From contig NZ_JALKAO010000001.1 in the NCBI RefSeq assembly GCF_023015985.1, positions 620,001 to 684,000 of the forward strand: a stretch of 64,000 nt of DNA. Direction: 5' to 3'. The notes under the pieces were generated by a model that saw only the letters and a list, made by a program, of their open reading frames with translations, searched no databases and was not told where the DNA came from. This stretch comes from Marivita sp. S6314. GTDB lineage: Bacteria; Pseudomonadota; Alphaproteobacteria; Rhodobacterales; Rhodobacteraceae. A program made the translations under genes and the position numbers. Positions 9,879 through 17,895 of this stretch are shown here, one piece after another. Position 1 is the stretch's first letter, and the number at the start of each line of letters is the position of its first letter.

Positions 9879-11390
9879 ATGACCTCTCTGATCATTGACC
9901 AAGACACCCGATCTGTCCGGCTTGACGGGCAAGAGGTTACGCTGGGTGCCCGCGCGTTTGATGTGCTGCATTACCTGAGCCAGAACGCCGACCGCGTTGT
10001 CACCAAGGAACAGCTTCTGGATCAGGTCTGGGCCGGAAGCCTTGTCGAGGACAGCAACCTGACCGTGCAGATCGCCGGCCTGCGCAAGGCGCTTGGCAAA
10101 GAGGCGATCAAGACCGTGCCGGGGGTTGGTTACAAGTTCACGCTGAACGCCATGCCAGATGCCCCTGCCCCAACATCCAAAGGCCTTGATGTTCCGACCA
10201 TCCCGTCACTGGCCGTCTTGCCTTTTGCCAATCTCACCGGGGACGAAGCGAACGCCTATGTCGTGGATGGCATTGTAACTGAAATCACGTCTGCCCTGGC
10301 GCGGGTATCGGCGTTTTTTGTGGTCTCGACCACATCCACCTTCACCTATCGCGGCAAAGCCGTGGACCTGGCCCAGATTGGGCAAGAGCTTGGCGTGCGA
10401 TACATATTGGAAGGCAGCATTCAGAAGGCTGGCAACCGGCTGCGCATCTTCACCCAATTGGTCGAAGCAAAAACCGCGCGTATGATATGGCAGGAACGGT
10501 TTGACGGAACAACCGAAGACATCTTTGATTTGCAGGACACCGTGGCCGAAAGCGTTGCTGGTGCGATTGAACCAAAGCTGATCTGGGCCGAAGCGGCCCG
10601 CGCGCAACACAAACCGACAGAAAGCCTTGCTGCTTATGATCTTTGCATGCGCGCGACGCCTCTGGTGATGCGACAGAATACGCTGTCCGACCTTGAGGAG
10701 GGAATGGCTTTGCTGGATCAGGCACTCGCCCTTGATCCAAGATTCGATCGTGCAAAAGGTTTGTATTGCTTTGCCCACACAGGGTCGTTCGCAACGCGGT
10801 GGTGGCCGTTTGAGAAGGCTCAGGCGGCACTGCCTGTCGCACAAAGCTTGTTGGACAGTGGCACCGAAGACGCGTTTGCACTTGCCGCAGCCGGTCACTA
10901 CATCGCGTATATCGGGCAGGACCTTCACAAGGGGCTGATCGCTGTGAAGCGCGCCTATGCGCTGAACCCGAATTCCGCAACTGTCTGCCTGCTCCTCGGA
11001 TGGGTCTACAACTACCTGAGTGAAGACGACGACGCCATTATGCATTTACAACGTGCGGCACGCATTAGCCCGGTTCATCCCAATATCGGAGTGACCACCT
11101 GTGGGATTGCAAATGCCTTTTTTCAGAAACAAGACCTCAAGCGCGCAATCTCCTATTACGAGGAAGCCATCACGCAATATCCGGAATTCGCCTCAATCCA
11201 GCTCGGTATGATCGGATGTTATTGGAAATTGGGCGATCTGGAGAAGTCTGCCCAAATGGCTGCGTGGTTTCGCAACAAGGTCCCGGATATGTCTGTCGCA
11301 ACATTTCTGCAGACGCGCCCCCATGAAAACGCATTCTATCGCGATGCAGTCATCGGTGCCCTGCGCGCCAATGGCTTTCCCGAGGGTTAA
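9879..11390 (+). CDS. Winged-helix regulator with adenylate-cyclase-like TPR region
   Basis: A 503-aa cytosolic protein. Residues 1-95 are an OmpR/CadC-type winged helix (VTLGARAFDVLHYLSQN, then VKTVPGVGYKFTL-like wing). Residues 105-230 resemble the TolB/FlgO-like segment common in wHTH-TPR proteins (SLAVLPFANLTGDEANAYV and GVRYILEGSIQKAGNRLRI). The rest is TPR-like helical repeats. There is no transmembrane helix, unlike CadC. Such proteins are usually annotated as adenylate cyclase or CadC-family regulators, but no cyclase domain is visible. It overlaps the convergent small gene by 4 bp. Targets unknown. Confidence 0.8.
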   Translation: MTSLIIDQDTRSVRLDGQEVTLGARAFDVLHYLSQNADRVVTKEQLLDQVWAGSLVEDSNLTVQIAGLRKALGKEAIKTVPGVGYKFTLNAMPDAPAPTSKGLDVPTIPSLAVLPFANLTGDEANAYVVDGIVTEITSALARVSAFFVVSTTSTFTYRGKAVDLAQIGQELGVRYILEGSIQKAGNRLRIFTQLVEAKTARMIWQERFDGTTEDIFDLQDTVAESVAGAIEPKLIWAEAARAQHKPTESLAAYDLCMRATPLVMRQNTLSDLEEGMALLDQALALDPRFDRAKGLYCFAHTGSFATRWWPFEKAQAALPVAQSLLDSGTEDAFALAAAGHYIAYIGQDLHKGLIAVKRAYALNPNSATVCLLLGWVYNYLSEDDDAIMHLQRAARISPVHPNIGVTTCGIANAFFQKQDLKRAISYYEEAITQYPEFASIQLGMIGCYWKLGDLEKSAQMAAWFRNKVPDMSVATFLQTRPHENAFYRDAVIGALRANGFPEG

Positions 11391-11593
11391 CGCAGCAGGG
11401 TGTCGACCTTGCGACGGGCCGCTTCGGCGCGGTGCTGGGCGGCAAGCAGGTCTTCGGGGGATTTCGACGTGTGGGTGGTGAGTCGGGACAGGGCCGCCGA
11501 CACCGATTTGACCAAACGGTAAAAAGCTGTGCGCGCGTCGAAAGCTGCGTCGTTTGTGGTGCCTGCGGTTTTGTCTGTGTCGAAATATGCCAT
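11387..11593 (-). CDS. Small conserved-type hypothetical protein
   Basis: A 68-aa soluble protein (MAYFDTDKTAGTTND... KVDTLLR) with a helical, Ala/Arg-rich C-terminal half. The chosen ATG at 11593 has GAGG six bases before it; an upstream in-frame ATG at 11632 would add 13 residues. No domain recognised. Convergent with the winged-helix/TPR gene and divergent from the serine hydrolase. Confidence 0.5.
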   Translation of the reverse strand: MAYFDTDKTAGTTNDAAFDARTAFYRLVKSVSAALSRLTTHTSKSPEDLLAAQHRAEAARRKVDTLLR

Positions 11594-11763
11594 GATATCC
11601 TCGTTGGTGTGTGTTTCGGTGTCTGACTTCACACTCCCACGAAGGGGTGCATTCCGTCCTTAAGCCGGAATTAAAGCTTCCAAAGCGATCCGAAATTTGC
11701 GGAAACTGGGCCTAAGAGCGAAATGCGTGATGCCGTACTGGACGCATCCGGAAGGACCCCGAC

Positions 11764-12717
11764 ATGCGATCTGTTGCACTTCTTCTGACAGCCCTCTGGT
11801 TGCCCCAGCTTGTCGCAGCGCATGACACCCAGTCCGTGTTCTATGCGTCGGCCTCTGGTCACACCGAGATAGACATCTCGGGCGACACGACCACCAAAGA
11901 TACGGCCTTCCCACTGGCGTCGATTGGCAAAACCATGACCGCCGTTGCGATCCTGCGTTTGGTGGACGGCGGCCTTTTGTCTTTGGACGATCCGGCGTCC
12001 GACTGGGTGTCTGGCGACATCGCCACCGGGTTTGGCGGTTTGGATGGCATCACCATCCGGCACCTGTTGACCATGACCAGCGGATTGCCGGAGTATTACA
12101 CGCAGGAGTATCTGAACGACGCGCTTGAGACGCCCGATCAGGTCCAAACCGCGTCGGTCGCGCTTGGCTATGCCATGGACACACCGCCGCTGTTCCCGCC
12201 CGGCACGGCGTTTGACTATTCCAACACCAACTATGTGCTGCTTGGTCTGATCGCGGAACGGGCCACCGGGAAAAGCTATGCCGATCTGATGGCGCGCGAG
12301 GTGTTTGACCCGGCGGGCATGACATCGGCCTTCGTGTTCGGCTCTCGTCGCCTGCCAGCCACCGTGGCGACGGGGCATGAGGACGGCATCCACATCCGCG
12401 ACTATTACGAGGGCCCCAGCTTTGGCGATGGCGGCGTGATTGCCACGGCGGGGGATCTGGCGCGGTTTTATTGGGCGCTGTTTGTGGAGAAGTCGCTTCT
12501 TGGTCCCGATATGCGCGACGCATTGCTGACCGACCCGGTTGGCGCGGGATACGGCATGGGGATCGACATTGACGGCGATATTGTGGGCCATTCGGGCGGT
12601 GATCTCGGCGTGTCGACCGATGTGCGCATGAACCTTGAAACAGGGGCCATCGCCATTCTTCTGGTGGGGGAAGCAGACGCGGAGACGGATCAAACCTGGG
12701 ATGCTGTTCTGCCGTGA
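11764..12717 (+). CDS. Exported serine hydrolase of the beta-lactamase/penicillin-binding family
   Basis: A 317-aa class C beta-lactamase-like protein (Pfam Beta-lactamase type). The N-terminal 19 residues form a signal peptide (LLLTALWLPQLVAA). The S-x-x-K motif is SIGK at residues 53-56, the Y-x-N motif is YSN at 152-154, and HSGGDLG near the C-terminus replaces the KTG box. Such enzymes include D-aminopeptidases, esterases and carboxypeptidases; resistance to antibiotics should not be inferred. Start ATG 11764. Its stop is 49 bp before the OB-fold fragment gene. Confidence 0.87.
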   Translation: MRSVALLLTALWLPQLVAAHDTQSVFYASASGHTEIDISGDTTTKDTAFPLASIGKTMTAVAILRLVDGGLLSLDDPASDWVSGDIATGFGGLDGITIRHLLTMTSGLPEYYTQEYLNDALETPDQVQTASVALGYAMDTPPLFPPGTAFDYSNTNYVLLGLIAERATGKSYADLMAREVFDPAGMTSAFVFGSRRLPATVATGHEDGIHIRDYYEGPSFGDGGVIATAGDLARFYWALFVEKSLLGPDMRDALLTDPVGAGYGMGIDIDGDIVGHSGGDLGVSTDVRMNLETGAIAILLVGEADAETDQTWDAVLP

Positions 12718-12766
12718 TGGGCGGCCTGCCATTGCGTTCTGCGCAGGATGTTCTATTTTTGTTCCC

Positions 12767-13162
12767 ATGCAGACGATCTATGCCTCACATGATCCCGACG
12801 ACTGGCCCCGCCCGCCCTCTTGCCTGACAGCGGTGCAATTGCGCCGACCGCCGCAAAACGCGCGGATCGCCGTGGCCGGGCTGGTGATCCTGCGACAGCG
12901 GCCGGGCACCGCCAAGGGGGTGATCTTTCTGACGCTGGAGGATGAAACCGGCGTGGTGAATGTCATCGTCTGGCGCAAGCTGTATGAACGGTTCCGACGC
13001 GCGGTGATTGCCGGGCGCATGTTGCGTGTGACTGGACGGTTGCAGCGCGAAGGCGATGTGATCCACGTGATCGCCGAAGAGATCGAGGATATTTCGGCCC
13101 TTCTGGACCAGCTTCTGGCCCCCGCGCCCGAGGCGCTTTCGCCAGACACCCAAACAGGCTAG
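12767..13162 (+). CDS. Orphan OB-fold protein resembling the C-terminal tail of DnaE2
   Basis: A 131-aa protein whose core (ARIAVAGLVILRQRPGTAKG, LTLEDETGVVNVIVW, VTGRLQREGDVIHVIA) closely matches what I recall of the C-terminal OB-fold of error-prone DNA polymerase ImuC/DnaE2. The polymerase, PHP and helix-hairpin-helix regions are absent, and no imuA or imuB lies nearby. It could be the surviving end of a deleted dnaE2 or an independent single-stranded-DNA-binding gene. The frame is intact with ATG at 12767 (MQTIYASHD); upstream in-frame sequence overlaps the serine hydrolase and is probably not coding. Confidence 0.65.
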   Translation: MQTIYASHDPDDWPRPPSCLTAVQLRRPPQNARIAVAGLVILRQRPGTAKGVIFLTLEDETGVVNVIVWRKLYERFRRAVIAGRMLRVTGRLQREGDVIHVIAEEIEDISALLDQLLAPAPEALSPDTQTG

Positions 13163-13204
13163 ACTGCGCGCAATAAGAAACAGGCAAGCAGGCGCATCTC
13201 ATCC

Positions 13205-13756
13205 GTGACCCGACCCATGTCAGCGACCCGGGCCTTTTGGGCTGCGGCTTTGGCCGCGCTGACGGGGTGTGCCACAACCGGGGCGCTGGACCCGGTGGAT
13301 GCCGCCGTGTCTGTCCCCGATTTCGCCAGTGCGCAAGTGCCGCCGCCGCCGGGCGTGAACCCAGACGGGTGCTGGGTGCGCGACATCGCCCCGGCCGAGT
13401 TGGAAACCGTCACCCGGCAGGTCGAGGTGGCCCCCGCCGTGGTCACCCCGGAGGGCCGCGTTGCAACGCCCGCACGGTTTCGGACGGAAACCGTACAGGT
13501 GATGCTGCGCGAACGTCAGGAGCTGATCTTCGAGACCCCCTGCCCCGATGCTTTGACACCGCAGCTGATCGAAACGCTGCAACGCGCGCTGGAAGCCCGA
13601 GGGCTGTTCCGCGGTGAGATCACCGGCGTGATGGATGTGTCTACCCAGCTCGCCATCCGCCGCTATCAAAGCGGAAACGGGTTGCCCAGCGGGCTGTTGT
13701 CGATCCAGACGGCGCGACGATTGGGATTGCTGGCCACGCCCCGCGACCAGCTTTGA
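13205..13756 (+). CDS. Lipoprotein with peptidoglycan-binding domain
   Basis: A 183-aa envelope protein. The N-terminus ends in the lipobox LTGC, so Cys near residue 22 would be lipidated. The C-terminal ~60 residues (LIETLQRALEARGLFRGEITGVMDVSTQLAIRRYQ, split by eye) are a PG_binding_1-like repeat with the usual G-x-x-D-x-x-T-x-x-A-x-x-x-Y/F-Q spacing. A Pro-rich linker (PPPPG) precedes it. It probably anchors to the outer membrane and contacts peptidoglycan. The chosen start GTG at 13205 has an alternative ATG five codons later. No clear operon partner. Confidence 0.75.
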   Translation: MTRPMSATRAFWAAALAALTGCATTGALDPVDAAVSVPDFASAQVPPPPGVNPDGCWVRDIAPAELETVTRQVEVAPAVVTPEGRVATPARFRTETVQVMLRERQELIFETPCPDALTPQLIETLQRALEARGLFRGEITGVMDVSTQLAIRRYQSGNGLPSGLLSIQTARRLGLLATPRDQL

Positions 13757-13783
13757 TCTCAGAATCAAACGAGGCGCCTCAAC

Positions 13784-13903
13784 TTGGCAAACCCGGGTTT
13801 GCAAATTTGCAAAATACTCTGGTGCGACTGAAACGTCTGCATAATCCCTGGCAGTTTGCAAAAATTTGCAAGCCGCTTCTGCAAAATCTGCAAATATTTT
13901 GCG
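13784..13903. promoter_or_regulatory. Array of TTTGCAAA-like boxes upstream of prpE
   Basis: Three perfect TTTGCAAA palindromes (13798-13805, 13806-13813, 13855-13862) and near copies at 13784 (TTGGCAAA), 13865 (TTTGCAAG), 13878 and 13887 (both TCTGCAAA), and 13896 (TTTTGCGG) lie in 120 bp. TTTGCAAA is the core recalled for RamB/ScfR-type short-chain acyl-CoA regulators such as PccR, which control propionyl-CoA assimilation. Position just before propionyl-CoA synthetase fits. The regulator gene is not in this window. Confidence 0.65.
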
Positions 13904-13991
13904 GCCTTCTGCCGCGCGACTGCCCGAGAGACTTGCCGCATCGCGCGCCCCGCCGTACGCCACGGTCAACACGCACGAGGAGGACAGGACG

Positions 13992-15884
13992 ATGGGGTAC
14001 TCAGACACATATGCGCGCTGGCAGGCGGATCCGGACGGGTTCTGGATGGAGGCCGCACAAGGCATCGACTGGGACACAGCCCCGACAAAGGCGCTGCATG
14101 ACCTTGGCGACAACATGTACGAGTGGTTTGCCGATGGCACCACGAACACCTGCTGGAACGCCGTTGACCGTCATGTCGAAGCGGGCCGTGGGGATCAGGT
14201 GGCGATCATCCATGACAGCCCGATCACCGGGACGATCCACAAGATCACCTATTCCGAACTGAAAGACCGCGTGGCCAGCCTTGCCGGGGCGCTGCGCGCC
14301 AAGGGCATCGAGAAAGGCGACCGCGTCATCATCTATATGCCGATGGTGCCCGAGGCGGTTGAGGCCATGCTGGCCTGTTCGCGGCTTGGGGCGGTGCATT
14401 CGGTGGTGTTTGGCGGCTTTGCGGCAAACGAACTGGCGGTGCGCATTGATGACGCGCAGCCCAAGGCGATCATCGCCGCGTCCTGCGGGTTGGAGCCGGG
14501 GCGCGTGGTGCATTACAAGCCGTTGTTGGACGGGGCGATTGACCTGGCCACGCACAAGCCGGATTTCTGCGTGATTTTTCAGCGTGAACAGGAAGTGGCG
14601 GCGCTGATCGAGGGGCGCGACTACGACTGGCACGGGTTCCAGGCCGGGGTTGCACCGGCGGAGTGCGTGATGGTTGAAGGCAACCATCCGTCCTACATCC
14701 TGTATACCTCCGGCACCACGGGCCAGCCCAAGGGTGTGATCCGTCACACGGGCGGACAGCTTGTGGCGCTGAACTGGACCATGAAGGCGATCTACAATGT
14801 GGACCCCGGAGACGTGTTCTGGGCGGCCTCGGACGTGGGCTGGGTCGTGGGACACAGCTATATCTGCTACGCGCCGCTGATCCATGGCAACACCACCATC
14901 GTCTTTGAAGGTAAGCCCGTGGGCACACCGGATGCGGGCACTTTCTGGCGGGTGATTTCCGAGCATAAGGTAAATAGTTTCTTCACCGCGCCGACCGCGT
15001 TCCGCGCTGTCAAACGCGAAGACCCGAAAGGAGAGTTCGTCCGGAAATACGATCTGTCCTGTCTGGAACAGGTCTACCTTGCGGGCGAGCGCGCCGATCC
15101 GGACACGATTGTCTGGGCGCAGGACCAGCTTGGCGTGCCGGTTGTCGACCATTGGTGGCAGACCGAAACCGGTTGGGCGATTGCGGCCAATCCGCTGGGC
15201 ATCGAAGCCTTGCCGATCAAGCTGGGATCGCCGTCGGTGCCGATGCCCGGTTATGACGTGCAGATCCTGGATGAGGGCGGCACTCCGGTTGCCAATGGCG
15301 AATTGGGGGCGATCGCGATCAAGCTGCCATTGCCGCCGGGCACCCTGCCCACGCTTTGGAATGCCGAGGCGCGCTACAAGAAGAGCTACCTGACCACCTA
15401 TCCCGGCTATTACGAAACCGGGGATGCGGGGATGATGGATGAAGATGGCTATCTTTACATCATGGCGCGCACCGATGACGTGATCAACGTGGCGGGACAC
15501 CGGTTGTCGACCGGCGCGATGGAAGAGGTTCTGGCGGGCCACCCGGACGTCGCGGAATGCGCGGTGATCGGGGTGACGGATCAGCTCAAGGGTCAGATGC
15601 CGATGGGGTTTGTCTGCCTCAACTCGGGCACCGAAAAGGCCGAGGCCGATGTGACCGCGGAATGTGTGAAGCTGGTCCGCGAAAAGATCGGGCCGGTCGC
15701 AGCGTTCAAGCTGTGCTGCGTGGTGGATCGTCTGCCCAAGACGCGGTCCGGCAAGATCCTGCGGGCGACCATGGTCAAGATTGCCGACAATGAAGAGTAC
15801 AAGATGCCGGCAACGATTGATGATCCCGCCATTCTGGACGAGATCAAAACGGCGTTGCAGGGCTTGGGCTACGCGAAGGGATAG
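13992..15884 (+). CDS. prpE: Propionyl-CoA synthetase (propionate--CoA ligase)
   Basis: A 630-aa ANL-superfamily ligase forming propionyl-CoA from propionate, ATP and CoA via an adenylate. The P-loop-like motif YTSGTTGQPKG lies near residue 240, WWQTETGWAIAANP follows in the middle, YETGDAGMMDEDGY near 475, and the catalytic lysine is in RSGKILR near 590. N-terminal YSDTYARWQADPDGFWMEAA and the length match PrpE rather than acetyl-CoA synthetase. Start ATG 13992 follows GAGGAGGAC; upstream in-frame codons contain the box array and are unlikely coding. No prpB or prpC is adjacent. A tandem hairpin element follows. Confidence 0.9.
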   Translation: MGYSDTYARWQADPDGFWMEAAQGIDWDTAPTKALHDLGDNMYEWFADGTTNTCWNAVDRHVEAGRGDQVAIIHDSPITGTIHKITYSELKDRVASLAGALRAKGIEKGDRVIIYMPMVPEAVEAMLACSRLGAVHSVVFGGFAANELAVRIDDAQPKAIIAASCGLEPGRVVHYKPLLDGAIDLATHKPDFCVIFQREQEVAALIEGRDYDWHGFQAGVAPAECVMVEGNHPSYILYTSGTTGQPKGVIRHTGGQLVALNWTMKAIYNVDPGDVFWAASDVGWVVGHSYICYAPLIHGNTTIVFEGKPVGTPDAGTFWRVISEHKVNSFFTAPTAFRAVKREDPKGEFVRKYDLSCLEQVYLAGERADPDTIVWAQDQLGVPVVDHWWQTETGWAIAANPLGIEALPIKLGSPSVPMPGYDVQILDEGGTPVANGELGAIAIKLPLPPGTLPTLWNAEARYKKSYLTTYPGYYETGDAGMMDEDGYLYIMARTDDVINVAGHRLSTGAMEEVLAGHPDVAECAVIGVTDQLKGQMPMGFVCLNSGTEKAEADVTAECVKLVREKIGPVAAFKLCCVVDRLPKTRSGKILRATMVKIADNEEYKMPATIDDPAILDEIKTALQGLGYAKG

Positions 15885-15890
15885 TGGTCT

Positions 15891-15937
15891 CGGATCAGGC
15901 TGCGCCTGATCCGATCCGCTGGGGGCGTTGCCCCCAG
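15891..15937. repeat. Tandem hairpins downstream of prpE
   Basis: A 10-bp perfect stem (CGGATCAGGC/GCCTGATCCG, 15891-15913, 3-nt loop) is followed by an 8-bp perfect stem (CTGGGGGC/GCCCCCAG, 15919-15937). The following ACCCCCAAGGTATTT resembles GC-rich intergenic hairpin tails I recall as common in Rhodobacterales. It may act as a terminator or mRNA stabiliser for prpE. Confidence 0.55.
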
Positions 15938-16032
15938 ACCCCCAAGGTATTTTGAAAACAGAGACATGCAGGCCTGCCCTTTCGTAGGGGATCAGCGTCA
16001 TGTCCGGCGCGTCTTCTGGCAGACAAGGCCGC

Positions 16033-16062
16033 AAAAAAAGGGCGCCCGCTTGGGACGCCCTT
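16033..16062 (-). terminator. Rho-independent terminator after degP
   Basis: On the minus strand an AAGGGCG/CGCCCTT stem with an 11-nt loop is followed by a run of T (seven A on the plus strand at 16033-16039). It ends the hflK-hflC-DUF2065-degP direction of transcription. Confidence 0.75.
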
Positions 16063-16084
16063 GATCGATTTTATTGTGCTGCGC

Positions 16085-17548
16085 TTATTCGCTTTGCGCG
16101 ATGGTCAGCGCCACGAAGCGGGGATCGCCACCACGGCGCACCAGGAGCAGGATCGACTTGCGACCGGCCTCGGACGCCTCTTCGATGCGCTCTTCCAGAT
16201 CGGAGAGTGCAAGCACCTGAGCCTGACCGGCTTCGGTGATCACGTCCCCGGCACGCAGGCCTTTTTCGAACGCTTCCGAGGTTTCGTCCACGTCCACCAC
16301 GGCCAGCCCCTTGGCGCTGTCTGGCACTTCCAGCTGTTCGCGGATTTCTGCGGTCAGCGGGCTGAGGGTCAGGCCCATAAGGTCCATGGATTGCGGTGCG
16401 TCGTCTTCCTCGACCGGCTGCGAGGCAGGGACGGCTTCGGCTTCTTCGCGGCGGCCCAGGGTGACCAGCAATGTCTGGGTTTCGCCGTTGCGGTTCACAA
16501 CCACGCGCACGGCTTTGCCGACGGCGGTGTTGCCCACCTGGCGGACCAGACCACGGGTGTCTTCGACGTCCCGGCCATCGAAGCTGATGATCACGTCACC
16601 GGCCTGCATTCCGGCTTCCATGGCAGGTCCTTCGGGCACGTCAGAGACCAGCGCGCCCTTGGCTTCTTCGAGACCCAGCGCGTCTGCGACATCGTCGGTC
16701 ACGTCCTGGATGCGGACACCGAGCCAGCCGCGACGGGTTTCGCCGAATTCCTGCAGCTGATCCACCACGCGGGTGACCACGTTGGAGGCCATCGAAAAGC
16801 CGATGCCGATGGAGCCGCCATTGGGCGACAGGATCGCCGTGTTCACGCCGATCACGTCGCCATCCATGTTGAACAACGGCCCCCCCGAGTTACCGCGGTT
16901 GATGGCGGCGTCGGTCTGGATGTAATCGTCATAGGTGCCCGACAGCGCCCGGTTGCGGGCCGAGACGATGCCTGCAGAGACCGAGAAGCCCTGCCCCAGC
17001 GGGTTGCCCATCGCCATCACCCAATCGCCCACGCGGGCGGTGTCGCTGTCGCCGAAGCTGACGAACTTCAGTGGCTCATCGCTTTCGACCTTGAGCAGGG
17101 CGATGTCGGTGTTCGGATCGGTGCCCACGATTTCGGCGGGCAGCTCGAACCCTTCGAAAAATTCGATCAGCACTTCGTCCGCGCCTTCGATCACGTGGTT
17201 GTTGGTGACAATGTAGCCATCTTCCGAGATCACGAAGCCCGAGCCCAGTGCAGACGACCGGCGTGGGCGGTCGCCGTTGCCCCCGCGATCCTGGAATTCA
17301 CGGAAGAAATCTTCGAAGGGCGAGCCGTCAGGCACGATGCCCTGTGGGCCGGTGCGGCCTGCAACGGTTGTGGATGTGGTGATGTTGACCACCGCCGGGC
17401 TGATCTGCTCTGCCAGTTCAGCAAAGCTTTCCCGCGCGTGTCCCATCAGCGATTGTGCCACAATGAGAACCATCGAAAGGGATGTGAGCCAGAACAGACG
17501 CAATGGCGTCGCCTTGTCCTGATCGATTGAAATTGCCTGTGAGGTCAA
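16085..17548 (-). CDS. degP: DegP/DegQ (Do-family) periplasmic serine protease
   Basis: A 487-aa HtrA protease that degrades misfolded envelope proteins. A membrane/signal segment (LFWLTSLSMVLIVAQSLMG) precedes a trypsin-like domain with His in TNNHVI, Asp in NTDIALLK and Ser in RGNSGGP (residues 118, 148 and 221 counting from the chosen start). Two PDZ domains follow (starting near RRGWLGVRI and PLTAEIREQL). The ATG at 17566 has no ribosome site, whereas a TTG at 17548 has AAGGAG six bases upstream, so TTG is preferred. It lies downstream of hflK-hflC, which encode partners in membrane proteolysis. Confidence 0.92.
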   Translation of the reverse strand: MTSQAISIDQDKATPLRLFWLTSLSMVLIVAQSLMGHARESFAELAEQISPAVVNITTSTTVAGRTGPQGIVPDGSPFEDFFREFQDRGGNGDRPRRSSALGSGFVISEDGYIVTNNHVIEGADEVLIEFFEGFELPAEIVGTDPNTDIALLKVESDEPLKFVSFGDSDTARVGDWVMAMGNPLGQGFSVSAGIVSARNRALSGTYDDYIQTDAAINRGNSGGPLFNMDGDVIGVNTAILSPNGGSIGIGFSMASNVVTRVVDQLQEFGETRRGWLGVRIQDVTDDVADALGLEEAKGALVSDVPEGPAMEAGMQAGDVIISFDGRDVEDTRGLVRQVGNTAVGKAVRVVVNRNGETQTLLVTLGRREEAEAVPASQPVEEDDAPQSMDLMGLTLSPLTAEIREQLEVPDSAKGLAVVDVDETSEAFEKGLRAGDVITEAGQAQVLALSDLEERIEEASEAGRKSILLLVRRGGDPRFVALTIAQSE

Positions 17549-17703
17549 GGGAAACTCCTTCGTCATTGGCGGCGGGTTCTACGCCCTCCACCTGCCTTAC
17601 ATGATGTGTATGTAGGTGTGGTTCTGCAACACGCAAATGCGAAATCGGCTGTTCAAGCGGATGTGAGTTGAATGTGACGTCACGCGATCTGTGCGTGCAG
17701 GGA

Positions 17704-17895
17704 TCAAAAACTCTTTAATATCCATAACATCGCCACCCCTGCAGCGATGGCGGACACTCCGATCAGGCGGCGCATGTCCAACGGCATGGCGCGCATGGCC
17801 TCAAGCATACGCTCAATAAGCGAAGGGGCCAGCGCATAGGCCAGCCCCTCGATAATCAGCACAAGGGCAATGCCCAGGAGGATCGTTTCGATCAA
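17704..17895 (-). CDS. DUF2065 small membrane protein
   Basis: A 63-aa protein with two transmembrane helices (ETILLGIALVLIIEGLAYAL and RLIGVSAIAAGVAMLWIL) separated by a short Arg-containing loop, the DUF2065 (YjeT-like) pattern. Its start overlaps the hflC stop by 4 bp and degP follows, a conserved order in alphaproteobacteria. Function unknown; an accessory role to HflKC is a reasonable guess from context. Confidence 0.85.
   Translation of the reverse strand: MIETILLGIALVLIIEGLAYALAPSLIERMLEAMRAMPLDMRRLIGVSAIAAGVAMLWILKSF

Noticed and set aside
11764-12717. Beta-lactamase antibiotic resistance gene
   Set aside because: SxxK and YxN occur in many esterases and peptidases of this fold; nothing specific to beta-lactam hydrolysis.
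14001-16034. Long open frame (677 codons) antisense to prpE
   Set aside because: Mirror frame of a strongly conserved ligase gene; low-complexity translation without recognisable motifs.
16061-17530. 489-codon frame antisense to degP
   Set aside because: Shadow of degP; no start context and no motifs.
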